Shown here: one piece after another, positions 7,112-14,882 of the stretch
How positions within the stretch are numbered: position 1 is the stretch's first letter
How the letters are laid out: each line of letters opens with the position of its first letter
Source: an uncultured Clostridia bacterium
GTDB taxonomy: Bacteria > Bacillota > Clostridia > Christensenellales > Aristaeellaceae
DNA length: 64,000 nt
Assembly (NCBI GenBank): GCA_934631025.1
Contig: CAKTXR010000004.1
Span: 1-64,000 of the forward strand
Reading direction: 5' to 3'
The notes under the pieces: generated by a model
Databases searched by the model: none
Seen by the model: the letters and a program-made list of their open reading frames with translations, nothing else
Told to the model about the DNA's origin: nothing
Made by a program: the position numbers and the translations under genes

Positions 7112-8968
7112 ATGATCGAGAGGATCAATTCGCCGCAGGATCTGAAGGCGCTCAGCATTGAGCAGATGGAACAGCTGGCCGGCGAGATTCGCGCGCTGCT
7201 GGTCGAGACGGTGCTGGAGCAGGGCGGTCATCTCGCGTCCAATCTGGGCGTGGTCGAGCTGACGCTGGCGCTGGAGTATGTGTTCGGCGATCCCGAGGAC
7301 CGCATTGTGTTCGACGTGGGGCATCAGGCCTACGTCCACAAAATCCTGACGGGGCGGCGCGAGCAGTTCGCGCATCTGCGCGAGCGCGGCGGGCTGTCCG
7401 GCTTTCCGCGCATCAGCGAGAGCGAATACGACGCCTTTCCCGCCGGACACGCGTCGACCTCCATATCGGCGGCGCTGGGCATGGCGCGCGCGCGCGATCT
7501 GATGGGCGACAGGCACGCCGTTGTGGCCGTGACCGGCGATGGCGCGATGACCGGCGGTATGTGCTATGAGGCGCTCAACGATGCGGGCCATACGAAAACG
7601 CCGCTCATCGTCGTGCTCAACGACAACGAAATGTCGATCGCGCACAACGTGGGCGCGTTGTCGGCGCATCTGACGCGCCTGCGCCAGAGCGGAGCGTATA
7701 ACGCGCTGCGCCGTTCGGTCAAGCGCGGGCTGGGGCGCGTTCCGAAGATCGGCCGCCCCATGGAGAAAGGCATCAGCAAGCTGCTCGCCTCGGTGCGCCG
7801 CCTGCTGGTGGACGATCACTTTTTCAGCGCGCTGGGCGTGCGCTATCTGGGGCCGATCGACGGGCATGATCTAAGCCAGCTCATCGACGTGTTCCGCAAG
7901 GCGAAAAAGAGCGAGGAGCCGGTGCTGCTGCACGTCGTGACGCAGAAAGGGCGCGGCTATGCCGAGGCCGAAAAGCGGCCCGATCTCTATCACGGCGTAT
8001 CGCCGAAAAAGCGCGAGGAAGCGCCGTGCTCGGCTTCGGTGGGCAACGGCAGCATCGCCGTGAGCGAGCTGATCGCGCTGGCCGAAAAGGACATCCGCAT
8101 CGTGGCGCTGACGGCGGCCATGCCCGCGGGCACGGGTTTGCAGGCGTTTGCCGATCGCTTTCCGGAGCGCTTTTTCGACGTGGGCATCGCCGAGGAGCAT
8201 ATGCTGACCATGGCGGCCGGCATGGCGGCGGCGGGGCTGCGGCCGTACGTCGGCATCTATTCGACGTTCCTCCAGCGCGCCTACGACCAGATGATCTGCG
8301 ACGTGGCGCTCGAGGGGCTGCCCGTGACGGTGCTGATCGACCGCGGCGGCCTGGTGGGGCCGGACGGCGCGACGCATCAGGGCGTGTTCGATCTCTCGTT
8401 CCTCAGGCAGATTCCCGGGCTGATCGTCGCGTCCCCGCGGGACGTGCGCCAGCTGCGCGAGATGATCCGCCTGAGCGCGGCGCTCGATGGGCCGATCGCC
8501 ATACGCTATGCCCGCGAGGGCGACGACATGGGGCCGCATCTGCGCGATCACGCCCCCATGCGCGTGGGCGTGTGGGAGGAGATGATCGCGGGCACGGACG
8601 CGATGTTTTTGGCCGTGGGGCGCATGGTCAGCGTGGCGATGCGCGCGGCCATGGCGCTGATGGAAAAGGGCGTTTCCTGCGGCGTGATCGACGCGCGCTT
8701 CATAAAGCCGCTGGATGAAAATATGCTGCGCGCCGCCGCGGAAAAATACGGTCTGCTCGTGACGCTCGAGGACAACGTTGTTTCCGGCGGCTTCGGCTCG
8801 GCGGTCAACGAGCGCCTGCACGCTTGGGGACTCAAAAGCGACGTGCTCAATCTGGGCGTGCCCGATCGCTTCATCGAGCAGGGCACCGTTTCGCAGCAGA
8901 TGGCTGACTGTGGACTGGATGCCGACAGCGTCGCCGCGACAGTCATGAGGCGGCTGAATCGCGCCTGA
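7112..8968 (+). CDS. dxs: 1-deoxy-D-xylulose-5-phosphate synthase
   Basis: A 618-residue thiamine diphosphate enzyme that condenses pyruvate and glyceraldehyde 3-phosphate, the first step of the MEP isoprenoid pathway. Signatures include DVGHQAYVHKILTGR, the ThDP/Mg site TGDGAMTGGMCYEALN, DNEMSIAHNVGALS, and in the pyrimidine domain FDVGIAEEHMLTMAAGMA. GAAGGAG lies upstream; ATG 7112 is preferred because it alone is in frame. Clostridia often carry tlyA between dxs and nadK, but here only ~150 bases intervene. Confidence 0.97.
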   Translation: MIERINSPQDLKALSIEQMEQLAGEIRALLVETVLEQGGHLASNLGVVELTLALEYVFGDPEDRIVFDVGHQAYVHKILTGRREQFAHLRERGGLSGFPRISESEYDAFPAGHASTSISAALGMARARDLMGDRHAVVAVTGDGAMTGGMCYEALNDAGHTKTPLIVVLNDNEMSIAHNVGALSAHLTRLRQSGAYNALRRSVKRGLGRVPKIGRPMEKGISKLLASVRRLLVDDHFFSALGVRYLGPIDGHDLSQLIDVFRKAKKSEEPVLLHVVTQKGRGYAEAEKRPDLYHGVSPKKREEAPCSASVGNGSIAVSELIALAEKDIRIVALTAAMPAGTGLQAFADRFPERFFDVGIAEEHMLTMAAGMAAAGLRPYVGIYSTFLQRAYDQMICDVALEGLPVTVLIDRGGLVGPDGATHQGVFDLSFLRQIPGLIVASPRDVRQLREMIRLSAALDGPIAIRYAREGDDMGPHLRDHAPMRVGVWEEMIAGTDAMFLAVGRMVSVAMRAAMALMEKGVSCGVIDARFIKPLDENMLRAAAEKYGLLVTLEDNVVSGGFGSAVNERLHAWGLKSDVLNLGVPDRFIEQGTVSQQMADCGLDADSVAATVMRRLNRA

Positions 8969-9029
8969 GCGTTCACCACGCATGCTGTGTTAAAATATGA
9001 CAAAATGATTAAGAAATGTGAAATGGACT

Positions 9030-9057
9030 TTGATCCAATGTTATACTGTGGTATACT
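9030..9057 (+). promoter_or_regulatory. Possible SigA promoter upstream of nadK
   Basis: TTGATC and TATACT are separated by 16 bases, 59 bases before the nadK start. A second TATACT lies 10 bases earlier, so the exact -10 is uncertain. The AT-rich stretch 8990-9060 stands out in GC-rich surroundings. Confidence 0.45.
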
Positions 9058-9115
9058 TATACGGTGACGTATGCTGGTTATGCGCAGGCCTGAGAAACGG
9101 AAAGGAGATGCGGCT

Positions 9116-9949
9116 GTGGAGATTCGCGAGGTTGGATTCTGGTGCAGCAATGTCAACGACAGGACGAGCGAAGCGGCCGTGTCGCTGCTGGAGCATTTCA
9201 GGAGCCGCGGCGTCAATGTGAGCGTCGAAGGGCGTTTGAGCAGCGTGCGCGGCTTTGAGACGTGCAAGTGCGGCTTTGACAGCTGCGATCTGCTGATCAC
9301 CTTCGGCGGCGACGGAACGCTGCTGTCCGGCCTGCAATACGCGCTGCGCGGCGGCGTGCCCGTGCTGGGCATCAACATGGGACACGTCGGCTTTCTGACC
9401 GAGCTGGAGCCGGACGACATGGAGAAGTGCGTCGACCGGCTGATTTCCGGCCAGTATACGCTGGAGGAGAGGATGCTCCTCGAGGCGGACGTCGGCGATC
9501 AGCCCATGGCGCTCAACGACGCGACGGTGACGCGCGCGCCCTCGCTGAGGCGCATTCTGACGCTCGAGGTGTATATCAACGGGCTGCTGGCCGAGTCGTT
9601 CTCGGGCGACGGGCTGATCATATCGACCCCCACCGGCTCGACGGCCTATTCCTTTGCGGCGGGCGGACCTGTGGTGCAGCCGGACATGGAGCTGCTGCTG
9701 CTCACGCCCATCTGTCCGCACACATTGAACACCCGCCCGATGGTCGCGCCGGCGGACGCGCTGATCGAGGTCGTGCCCGGGCGCGGCAACGAGGCCGTTT
9801 TGACGATGGATGGCAAGTCCGTTCACTATCTGGGCGGCGGCGAGCGGATTGCGCTCAAGCGCTCCGAGCGGCGGGCGCGCTTTATCCGCCTGAACGATCA
9901 GGGCTTTTATGAGCGGCTCCGCTCCAAGCTGATGGACTGGGGCCATTGA
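9116..9949 (+). CDS. nadK: NAD kinase
   Basis: A 277-residue protein that phosphorylates NAD to NADP. It shows the phosphate-binding GGDGTLL motif (residues 64-70), GHVGFLTEL, the substrate-binding LNDAT (for the usual NE/ND motif), and STPTGSTAYSFAAGGPVV. The GTG start at 9116 is chosen because AAAGGAG lies 8 bases upstream; a longer reading from ATG 9071 has no ribosome-binding site. The nadK-argR-recN order is standard in Firmicutes. Confidence 0.94.
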   Translation: MEIREVGFWCSNVNDRTSEAAVSLLEHFRSRGVNVSVEGRLSSVRGFETCKCGFDSCDLLITFGGDGTLLSGLQYALRGGVPVLGINMGHVGFLTELEPDDMEKCVDRLISGQYTLEERMLLEADVGDQPMALNDATVTRAPSLRRILTLEVYINGLLAESFSGDGLIISTPTGSTAYSFAAGGPVVQPDMELLLLTPICPHTLNTRPMVAPADALIEVVPGRGNEAVLTMDGKSVHYLGGGERIALKRSERRARFIRLNDQGFYERLRSKLMDWGH

Positions 9950-9991
9950 CCCTTTGCAATATAAGATTTGACATAACGGAGGATGAACGCT

Positions 9992-10441
9992 ATGAAGGCG
10001 ATGCGCCATGCCATGATATTACAGCTGATCGACGGTATGGAAATCGATACGCAGGAAATGCTGGCCGACCAGCTGCTCGCGCGCGGCGTGAGCGTAACCC
10101 AGGCGACTATTTCGCGCGACATCAAGGAACTGCGGCTGGTCAAGGTACTGACCGACCACGGCACCTACAAGTATTCCACGGCCGATCGCGTGGAGAAGAA
10201 TGTGTCCGACCGCATGATCCGGCTCTTTTCCGAGTCGGTCGTCTCGCTGACCGAGGCGGAGAATCTGATCGTCATCAAGACGCTGCCGGCCAGCGCGGGC
10301 ATTGCCTGCGAGGCCATCGACGGGCTGAACTGGAGCGAAATCGCCGGCACGCTGGCCGGTGAGAACAGCATATTCGTGGCCGTCAAGAGCAAGGAGCAGG
10401 TGCCCGCCGTGATGAGCCGCTTCCGTGCGATGATGAAGTGA
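9992..10441 (+). CDS. argR: Arginine repressor ArgR
   Basis: A 149-residue protein of typical ArgR length: an N-terminal winged helix with the SVTQATISRDIKELRLVKV signature and a C-terminal hexamerisation/arginine-binding domain (LPASAGIACEAIDGL...EIAGTLAGENSIFVAV). It controls arginine biosynthesis and catabolism genes. ATG 9992 is preferred because CGGAGG lies nine bases upstream; the ATG at 9983 abuts that site. No ARG-box was recognised nearby. Its place between nadK and recN is the classical one. Confidence 0.95.
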   Translation: MKAMRHAMILQLIDGMEIDTQEMLADQLLARGVSVTQATISRDIKELRLVKVLTDHGTYKYSTADRVEKNVSDRMIRLFSESVVSLTEAENLIVIKTLPASAGIACEAIDGLNWSEIAGTLAGENSIFVAVKSKEQVPAVMSRFRAMMK

Positions 10442-10451
10442 GGATTAACCC

Positions 10452-12173
10452 ATGCTGCTGGAGCTGAACATACGAAATATTGCGCTGATCGAGCGGCTGC
10501 GCATCGATTTCCAGAAGGGACTGAACGTGCTCACCGGCGAGACCGGCGCGGGCAAGTCGATTGTCATCGATTCGGTCAATCTGGCACTGGGCGGGCGCGC
10601 CGACCGCGATCTCATCCGCACCGGCGCGGACAGGGCGAGCGTGCAGGCCGTGTTCGACATACGCGGCAACGAGCGCGCGCTCTCGCTGCTGGACGAATGG
10701 GGCATGGAGGCGGAGGACGGCTATCTGGCCGTCGGGCGCGAACTGTCCTCGTCTGGAAGGAACCTGTGCCGCATCGGCGGCGAGGTGGCGACGCTTTCGC
10801 AGCTTCGGCAGCTCACGACGCTCCTTGTCGAGCTGCACGGCCAGCACGAGCATCAGGAGCTGATGAGCCCCTCGCGGCACATGGCGATACTGGACGCGTT
10901 CGGCGACGAGACGCACCGCGAAAAGATGCGCGCCGTGCAGGTGCTTTACGAGCGCTATATGGACGCGAAGCGCGAGCTGGACGAGCTGACGAGCGAAATG
11001 CGCGATCAGGCGCTGACCATAGACATACTCTCCCGCCAGCTGGAGGAGATCCGCGCGCTGAAGCTCAGGGAGGGCGAGGACGAGAAGCTCGAGCGGCAGT
11101 TCCGGCTGATGGAAAACGCCGAGAAGATCGCCACCGGCGTGGGCAAGGCGTATCATCTGGTGTACGCCGGCAGCGACCGCGCCCCCAGCGTGCAGGAAGC
11201 GCTCAGGCGGGCGGCGGCGGCCATGTCGGGCATTGCGGACATCGACGACCGCTTCGCCGAGATGAGCCGGCGGCTGGACGAGATGTTCTATGCGGCGCAG
11301 GACGCGGGCTACGAGCTTCAGGACATGATGGAGAACCTTGAGTTCGACGAGGCGGCGTTCGACAAGATCGGCGCGCGTCTGGACGCGCTCAAGAAGATCA
11401 AGGACAAATTCGGGCCGACGCTTTCGGACGTCATCGCCTTTCGAGACAGCGCGCAGAAGCGGCTGGACACGCTCCAGCAGGGCGACGAGCGCCTGAGCGA
11501 GCTGCGCGCGCGTCTGGACGCGGCCGACCGTGAGATGATGGAGGCCTGCGTGACGCTGACGGCCTCGCGGCGCGTGCTGGCCGAGGCGTTTGAGAAGAAC
11601 GTCATGGCGCAGCTGGCCGAGCTGGGCATGGGCAAGGTGCGCTTTCTGGTGCGCTTTCTGATCCCCGAGCAGGACAAGCGGCGCTTGAGTCCGCAGGGCG
11701 CGGATCAGGTGGAGTTTCTGATTTCGCCCAACCCCGGCGAGCCGCTCAAGCCGCTGAGCACGACGGCCTCCGGCGGCGAATTGTCGCGCGTGATGCTGGC
11801 GATCAAGGCGGTCATGGCCGAGCGCGAGCAGGTGGGCACGATGATCTTCGACGAGGTGGACACCGGTGTGAGCGGCCACATGGCGCAGGTCGTGGGCGAG
11901 AAGATGTGCATGATCGCGCGCAGCCGTCAGGTGATCGCGGTGAGCCATCTGCCGCAGATCGCCGCGCTGGGCGACGCGCATTTCCTCGTCGAAAAGACGG
12001 TGAAGGACGGCCGAACGGGCAGCAGCGTGCGCGCGCTGGACGAGGAGGGCCGCGTGGCCGAGCTGGCGCGTCTGGTGGGCGGCGCGGGCGATCCCGAGAG
12101 CAGCCTGCACCATGCGCAGAATATGCTCTCCGCCGCGTCGGTGCGGCGCGAGGAGCTTCGCGAGAAGGCATAG
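10452..12173 (+). CDS. recN: DNA repair protein RecN
   Basis: A 573-residue SMC-like ATPase for double-strand break repair. The Walker A motif GETGAGKS is at residues 29-36; long coiled-coil arms fill the middle; the signature SGGELSRVMLAIK and Walker B TMIFDEVDTGVSG lie in the C-terminal part, followed by VSHLPQIAALGD. It starts 10 bases after argR and is closed by a terminator. In many spore formers spoIVB and spo0A follow recN; neither is present here. Confidence 0.97.
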   Translation: MLLELNIRNIALIERLRIDFQKGLNVLTGETGAGKSIVIDSVNLALGGRADRDLIRTGADRASVQAVFDIRGNERALSLLDEWGMEAEDGYLAVGRELSSSGRNLCRIGGEVATLSQLRQLTTLLVELHGQHEHQELMSPSRHMAILDAFGDETHREKMRAVQVLYERYMDAKRELDELTSEMRDQALTIDILSRQLEEIRALKLREGEDEKLERQFRLMENAEKIATGVGKAYHLVYAGSDRAPSVQEALRRAAAAMSGIADIDDRFAEMSRRLDEMFYAAQDAGYELQDMMENLEFDEAAFDKIGARLDALKKIKDKFGPTLSDVIAFRDSAQKRLDTLQQGDERLSELRARLDAADREMMEACVTLTASRRVLAEAFEKNVMAQLAELGMGKVRFLVRFLIPEQDKRRLSPQGADQVEFLISPNPGEPLKPLSTTASGGELSRVMLAIKAVMAEREQVGTMIFDEVDTGVSGHMAQVVGEKMCMIARSRQVIAVSHLPQIAALGDAHFLVEKTVKDGRTGSSVRALDEEGRVAELARLVGGAGDPESSLHHAQNMLSAASVRREELREKA

Positions 12174-12187
12174 CGTTTCATAATGAG

Positions 12188-12225
12188 GATCCGCGCGGCT
12201 GGAAATGGGCTGCGCGGGTCTTTTG
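12188..12225 (+). terminator. Rho-independent terminator after recN
   Basis: GATCCGCGCGGC and GCTGCGCGGGTC form a 12-pair stem (with wobbles) around a short A-rich loop, followed by TTTT. Confidence 0.75.
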
Positions 12226-12323
12226 TGATGCGGACAGGCAACGTCGGTTTTTTAAGAGCGTGTCAGGGGTGGGACGCGGACGGGAAAAGCGTGTAAAATC
12301 GGCGCGGTTTTGCGGGCGGGGCA

Positions 12324-12352
12324 TTGCAGGCGGGACGCGGATGTCGTATAAT
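12324..12352 (+). promoter_or_regulatory. SigA-type promoter for the DUF951-lepB unit
   Basis: TTGCAG and TATAAT are separated by 17 bases, 38 bases ahead of the DUF951 start. Confidence 0.7.
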
Positions 12353-12389
12353 AATAGGAAAGCAACGAATAGCGTGAGGGGGCGTTTTT

Positions 12390-12581
12390 ATGCGTCTGGA
12401 GATCGGCGATCTGGTGCAGATGCGCAAGCCGCATCCGTGCGGGAGCGACAAATGGGTCGTGACGCGCACGGGCGCGGACGTGAAGATCCGCTGCGAGGGC
12501 TGCGGCCGCGTGGTGATGCTCGATCGCGTCGAATTTGAAAAAAGAGTCAGGAAAGTTCTGACCGTGCATGAGGAAAACTGA
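12390..12581 (+). CDS. DUF951 family protein
   Basis: A 63-residue protein with the DUF951 pattern: DLVQMRKPHPCGSDKWVVTRTGADVKIRC followed by CGRVVMLDR. The small family is widespread in Firmicutes; the two Cys-containing turns suggest a compact metal- or nucleic-acid-binding fold, but no function is known. It has its own promoter and a GTGAGGGGG site upstream. The lepB gene begins right after. Confidence 0.85.
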   Translation: MRLEIGDLVQMRKPHPCGSDKWVVTRTGADVKIRCEGCGRVVMLDRVEFEKRVRKVLTVHEEN

Positions 12582-12600
12582 CGAAAAGCGAGGCTGCGTC

Positions 12601-13146
12601 ATGGAAACCGCCAATAAACCGAAGAAGAAGGAGAAGCGCATGGGCCGCGAAATTCTCTCATGGGCGGGAACGCTGGCCGCGGCGCTGGTGATCGCGCTGG
12701 TCATCCGCTCATTTGTGTTTACGCTCATCGCCGTGGACGGCAGATCGATGCAGGAGACGCTGCAAAACGGCGACCGGCTGTATGTGTCGATCTTAACGGC
12801 GCGCATATCGGGCTATGAGCATGGCGACGTGGTGATCTGCCACTATCCCGGCCGCAGCGATTACTGTGTCAAGCGTGTGATCGGCCTGCCGGGCGATGTG
12901 ATCGCGGCGCGCAATGGCGTGGTCTATCTGAACGGCGAGCCGCTGAAGGAGGATTACGTCTCGCCGCTCCATGCCGCGCATTACGATTATCCCGAAACGG
13001 TGCTGGGCGAGGGCGAGTATTTCCTCCTGGGCGACAACCGCGCCATCTCGCACGACAGCCACTCCGCCGACGTCGGTCCGGTCACCGACATCGTGGGCAA
13101 GGCCCGAGCCATCATCTGGCCGCCCGCCCACATAAAAGCGCTGTAG
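12601..13146 (+). CDS. lepB: Signal peptidase I (first of two)
   Basis: A 181-residue S26 serine peptidase that cleaves signal peptides outside the membrane. One N-terminal membrane segment (residues ~20-43) is followed by the box with the catalytic serine (VDGRSM, Ser49), the catalytic Lys91 in CVKRVIGLPGD, and the C-terminal GDNRAISHDSHSADVG. ATG 12601 has GCGAGG upstream; an alternative ATG at 12568 would overlap DUF951 by 14 bases. A paralogue lies 557 bases downstream, with the repeat region in between. Confidence 0.92.
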   Translation: METANKPKKKEKRMGREILSWAGTLAAALVIALVIRSFVFTLIAVDGRSMQETLQNGDRLYVSILTARISGYEHGDVVICHYPGRSDYCVKRVIGLPGDVIAARNGVVYLNGEPLKEDYVSPLHAAHYDYPETVLGEGEYFLLGDNRAISHDSHSADVGPVTDIVGKARAIIWPPAHIKAL

Positions 13147-13529
13147 CCGCAGTGCGGCATCCACACCGCTTCGCGCACGCAACCCGGCGGCTGAGCCGCA
13201 TTCACACCGCTTCGCGCACGCAACCCGACTCCGCGCCGCTTGGGGGCGGCTCGAGTCTGGACGTTGGCGGGTATAGGCAGGGTGGCTATACAGCCCGACT
13301 TGCCCGGCCATAAATTGGAGCCGGTCAAGTCTCTCCGTGTGCCCGGGCGACGGCGGGGCGGCCGCAGTGCGGCTTCCACACCGCTTCGCGCACGCAACCC
13401 GACTCCGCGCCGCTTGGGGGCGGCTCGAGTCTGGACGTTGGCAGGTATAGGCAGGGTGGCTATACAGCCCGACTTGCCCGGCCATAAATTGGAGCCGGTC
13501 AAGTCTCTCCGTGTACTCGGGCGACGGCG
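13146..13529. repeat. 174-bp-period tandem repeat with palindromic heads
   Basis: Two nearly identical units (13187-13355 and 13361-13529, offset 174 bases, about three differences over the last ~150 bases) follow a truncated ~40-base copy (13146-13185). Each copy opens with a 13-base perfect palindrome: GCCGCAgTGCGGC at 13146 and 13361, GCGGCTgAGCCGC at 13187. Each full unit also contains a GACTC...GAGTC hairpin (13227-13257 and 13401-13431) and a GTATA...TATAC pair. Open frames cross it but have no ribosome-binding sites or known domains. It looks like a mobile or amplified intergenic element; the rest of the gap up to 13703 shows nothing recognisable. Confidence 0.9.
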
Positions 13530-13703
13530 TGATGTAGGTATGGCGTTTGCGGCGAAAGCGCATATTGCGGGGCTACATGGCGAGGAAATTGTGGTTTCGC
13601 CGAGTACTTGAGCAGCGGTGCGGCGCTTATGGGAGAACACTTCAGCCTGAAAGCAGGCGTTATTACAAAGCATATCCGGCTGAGCCGGAAGGAGGGTTTA
13701 TCC

Positions 13704-14405
13704 ATGGACGATGAAAAAATGACGACGCCCGGCGGCGAACAGCCGGAAAACGAGCCTGCCGAGGAAACCGCGCAGGCCGACGAAGCGCAGGCCAGCGAAG
13801 CCGCGCCCCACAGGCCGATACTGGAGATGCACGAATCCCCGAAGGAAGAGAAGAAGGGCAAGAACTGGAAAAAGGAGCTGCGCGACTGGATCGTGTCCTT
13901 CGCCGTGGCGCTGATTGCGGTTCTGATCATCCGCACGTTCCTGTTTACGATCATCCGCGTGGACGGCCCCTCGATGAGCGACACGCTGCTCGACAACGAC
14001 CGGCTGTTTGTTACCGTGCTGGATATGCGCGTGAAGGGGCCGGATCGCTTCGACGTGGTGATCCTGCACTATCCCAATCGCGGCTATGAAAAGTTCGTCA
14101 AGCGCGTCGTCGGCCTGCCCGGCGATACGATCGAGGTGAAAAACGGCGTGCTGAGCGTCAACGGCGTCGAGTATGACGAGCCGTATCTGACCGACAGCCG
14201 CACCGCGCGCTTTGACCGCAGCAGCTTTACCGTGACGCTGGGCGAGGACGAGTATTTCGTCATGGGCGACAACCGCGACAACTCCAACGACAGCCGCTCC
14301 GTCGGCGTGATCCACAGGAATCAGTTCGTGGGCAAGGTGCGCGCGATCATCTGGCCGGTCGATCACTGGGGCATTGTTGAGGGCGCGGAGGAATACAATC
14401 AGTGA
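13704..14405 (+). CDS. lepB: Signal peptidase I with acidic N-terminal extension (second of two)
   Basis: This 233-residue signal peptidase starts at ATG 13704, seven bases after AAGGAGG. The first ~55 residues are an acidic Glu/Ala/Pro cytoplasmic extension absent from the first copy. Then follow one membrane segment (~62-84), VDGPSM with catalytic Ser90, FVKRVVGLPGD with catalytic Lys133, and GDNRDNSNDSRSVG. The stop overlaps the next start by 4 bases. Two different signal peptidases in tandem may divide substrates, which is inference. Confidence 0.93.
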   Translation: MDDEKMTTPGGEQPENEPAEETAQADEAQASEAAPHRPILEMHESPKEEKKGKNWKKELRDWIVSFAVALIAVLIIRTFLFTIIRVDGPSMSDTLLDNDRLFVTVLDMRVKGPDRFDVVILHYPNRGYEKFVKRVVGLPGDTIEVKNGVLSVNGVEYDEPYLTDSRTARFDRSSFTVTLGEDEYFVMGDNRDNSNDSRSVGVIHRNQFVGKVRAIIWPVDHWGIVEGAEEYNQ

Positions 14406-14746
14406 GCAGCATACAGATTTTTGCCCTGAAGCGCGACTTTAACGTGCAGAAGGCCGAGCGCTTTTTCAAGGAGCGCCGCGTGGCCTATCAGTTCGTCGAT
14501 CTCTCCCGCCGCGGGATGAGCCTGCGCGAGCTGGAGAGCGTATGCCGCGCCGTCGGTCTTGAAAACATGGTGCGCCTGTCCGACAAGGACTGGGAATCGC
14601 ATTATGTGGCGCAGCTCAAGGATACGAAGGAGGCGCTCGAGAAGCTCTCCCAGCAGCCCAAGCTGCTCAATCTGCCCATCGTCCGTAATGGCGCGCGGGC
14701 CACGGTCGGCTATGCGCCCGAAACATGGACGAAATGGCTCGAATGA
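14402..14746 (+). CDS. ArsC/Spx-like thioredoxin-fold protein without redox cysteine
   Basis: A 114-residue protein with the ArsC/Spx fold pattern: an N-terminal strand-loop-helix (IQIFALKRDFNVQKAERFFKERRVAYQFVDL), a middle ELES helix and a C-terminal LLNLPIVRNGARATVGYAPETW. In ArsC and Spx the loop after the first strand carries Cys or CxxC; here it is LKRDFN, and the protein has only one Cys elsewhere. It is thus unlikely to be an arsenate reductase and more likely a non-redox relative of unknown role. The GTG start overlaps the lepB stop by 4 bases, so it is translated with it. Confidence 0.78.
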   Translation: MSSIQIFALKRDFNVQKAERFFKERRVAYQFVDLSRRGMSLRELESVCRAVGLENMVRLSDKDWESHYVAQLKDTKEALEKLSQQPKLLNLPIVRNGARATVGYAPETWTKWLE

Positions 14747-14761
14747 AATCGGATATATGGA

Positions 14762-14806
14762 ACGGCCTGCCTGAGCGATATGGCTCGGGCAGGTCGTTTG
14801 TGTTTT
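14762..14806 (+). terminator. Terminator after the Spx-like gene
   Basis: CCTGCCtGAGC pairs with GCTCgGGCAGG around a six-base loop, followed by TCGTTTGTGTTTT. A further CAGCGCCCT/AGGGCGCTG inverted repeat at about 14836-14870 lies before the convergent GH36 gene and may serve it. Confidence 0.65.
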
Positions 14807-14882
14807 CAGCGCGTCAGGGCTGAAGCGGGAAAGCAGCGCCCTTCGCCGCGATGAACGGAGGGCGCTGAGACTGTGCGGGCTG

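Noticed and set aside
12793..13673. Long open frames on the minus strand through the 174-bp repeat (including a repeated HTERLDRLQF-type peptide)
   Set aside because: They arise from translating the repeat itself, lie antisense to lepB, and have no ribosome-binding site or domain.
12601..14405. lepB duplication as an assembly error
   Set aside because: The two proteins differ clearly in sequence and N-terminal region, so they are true paralogues.
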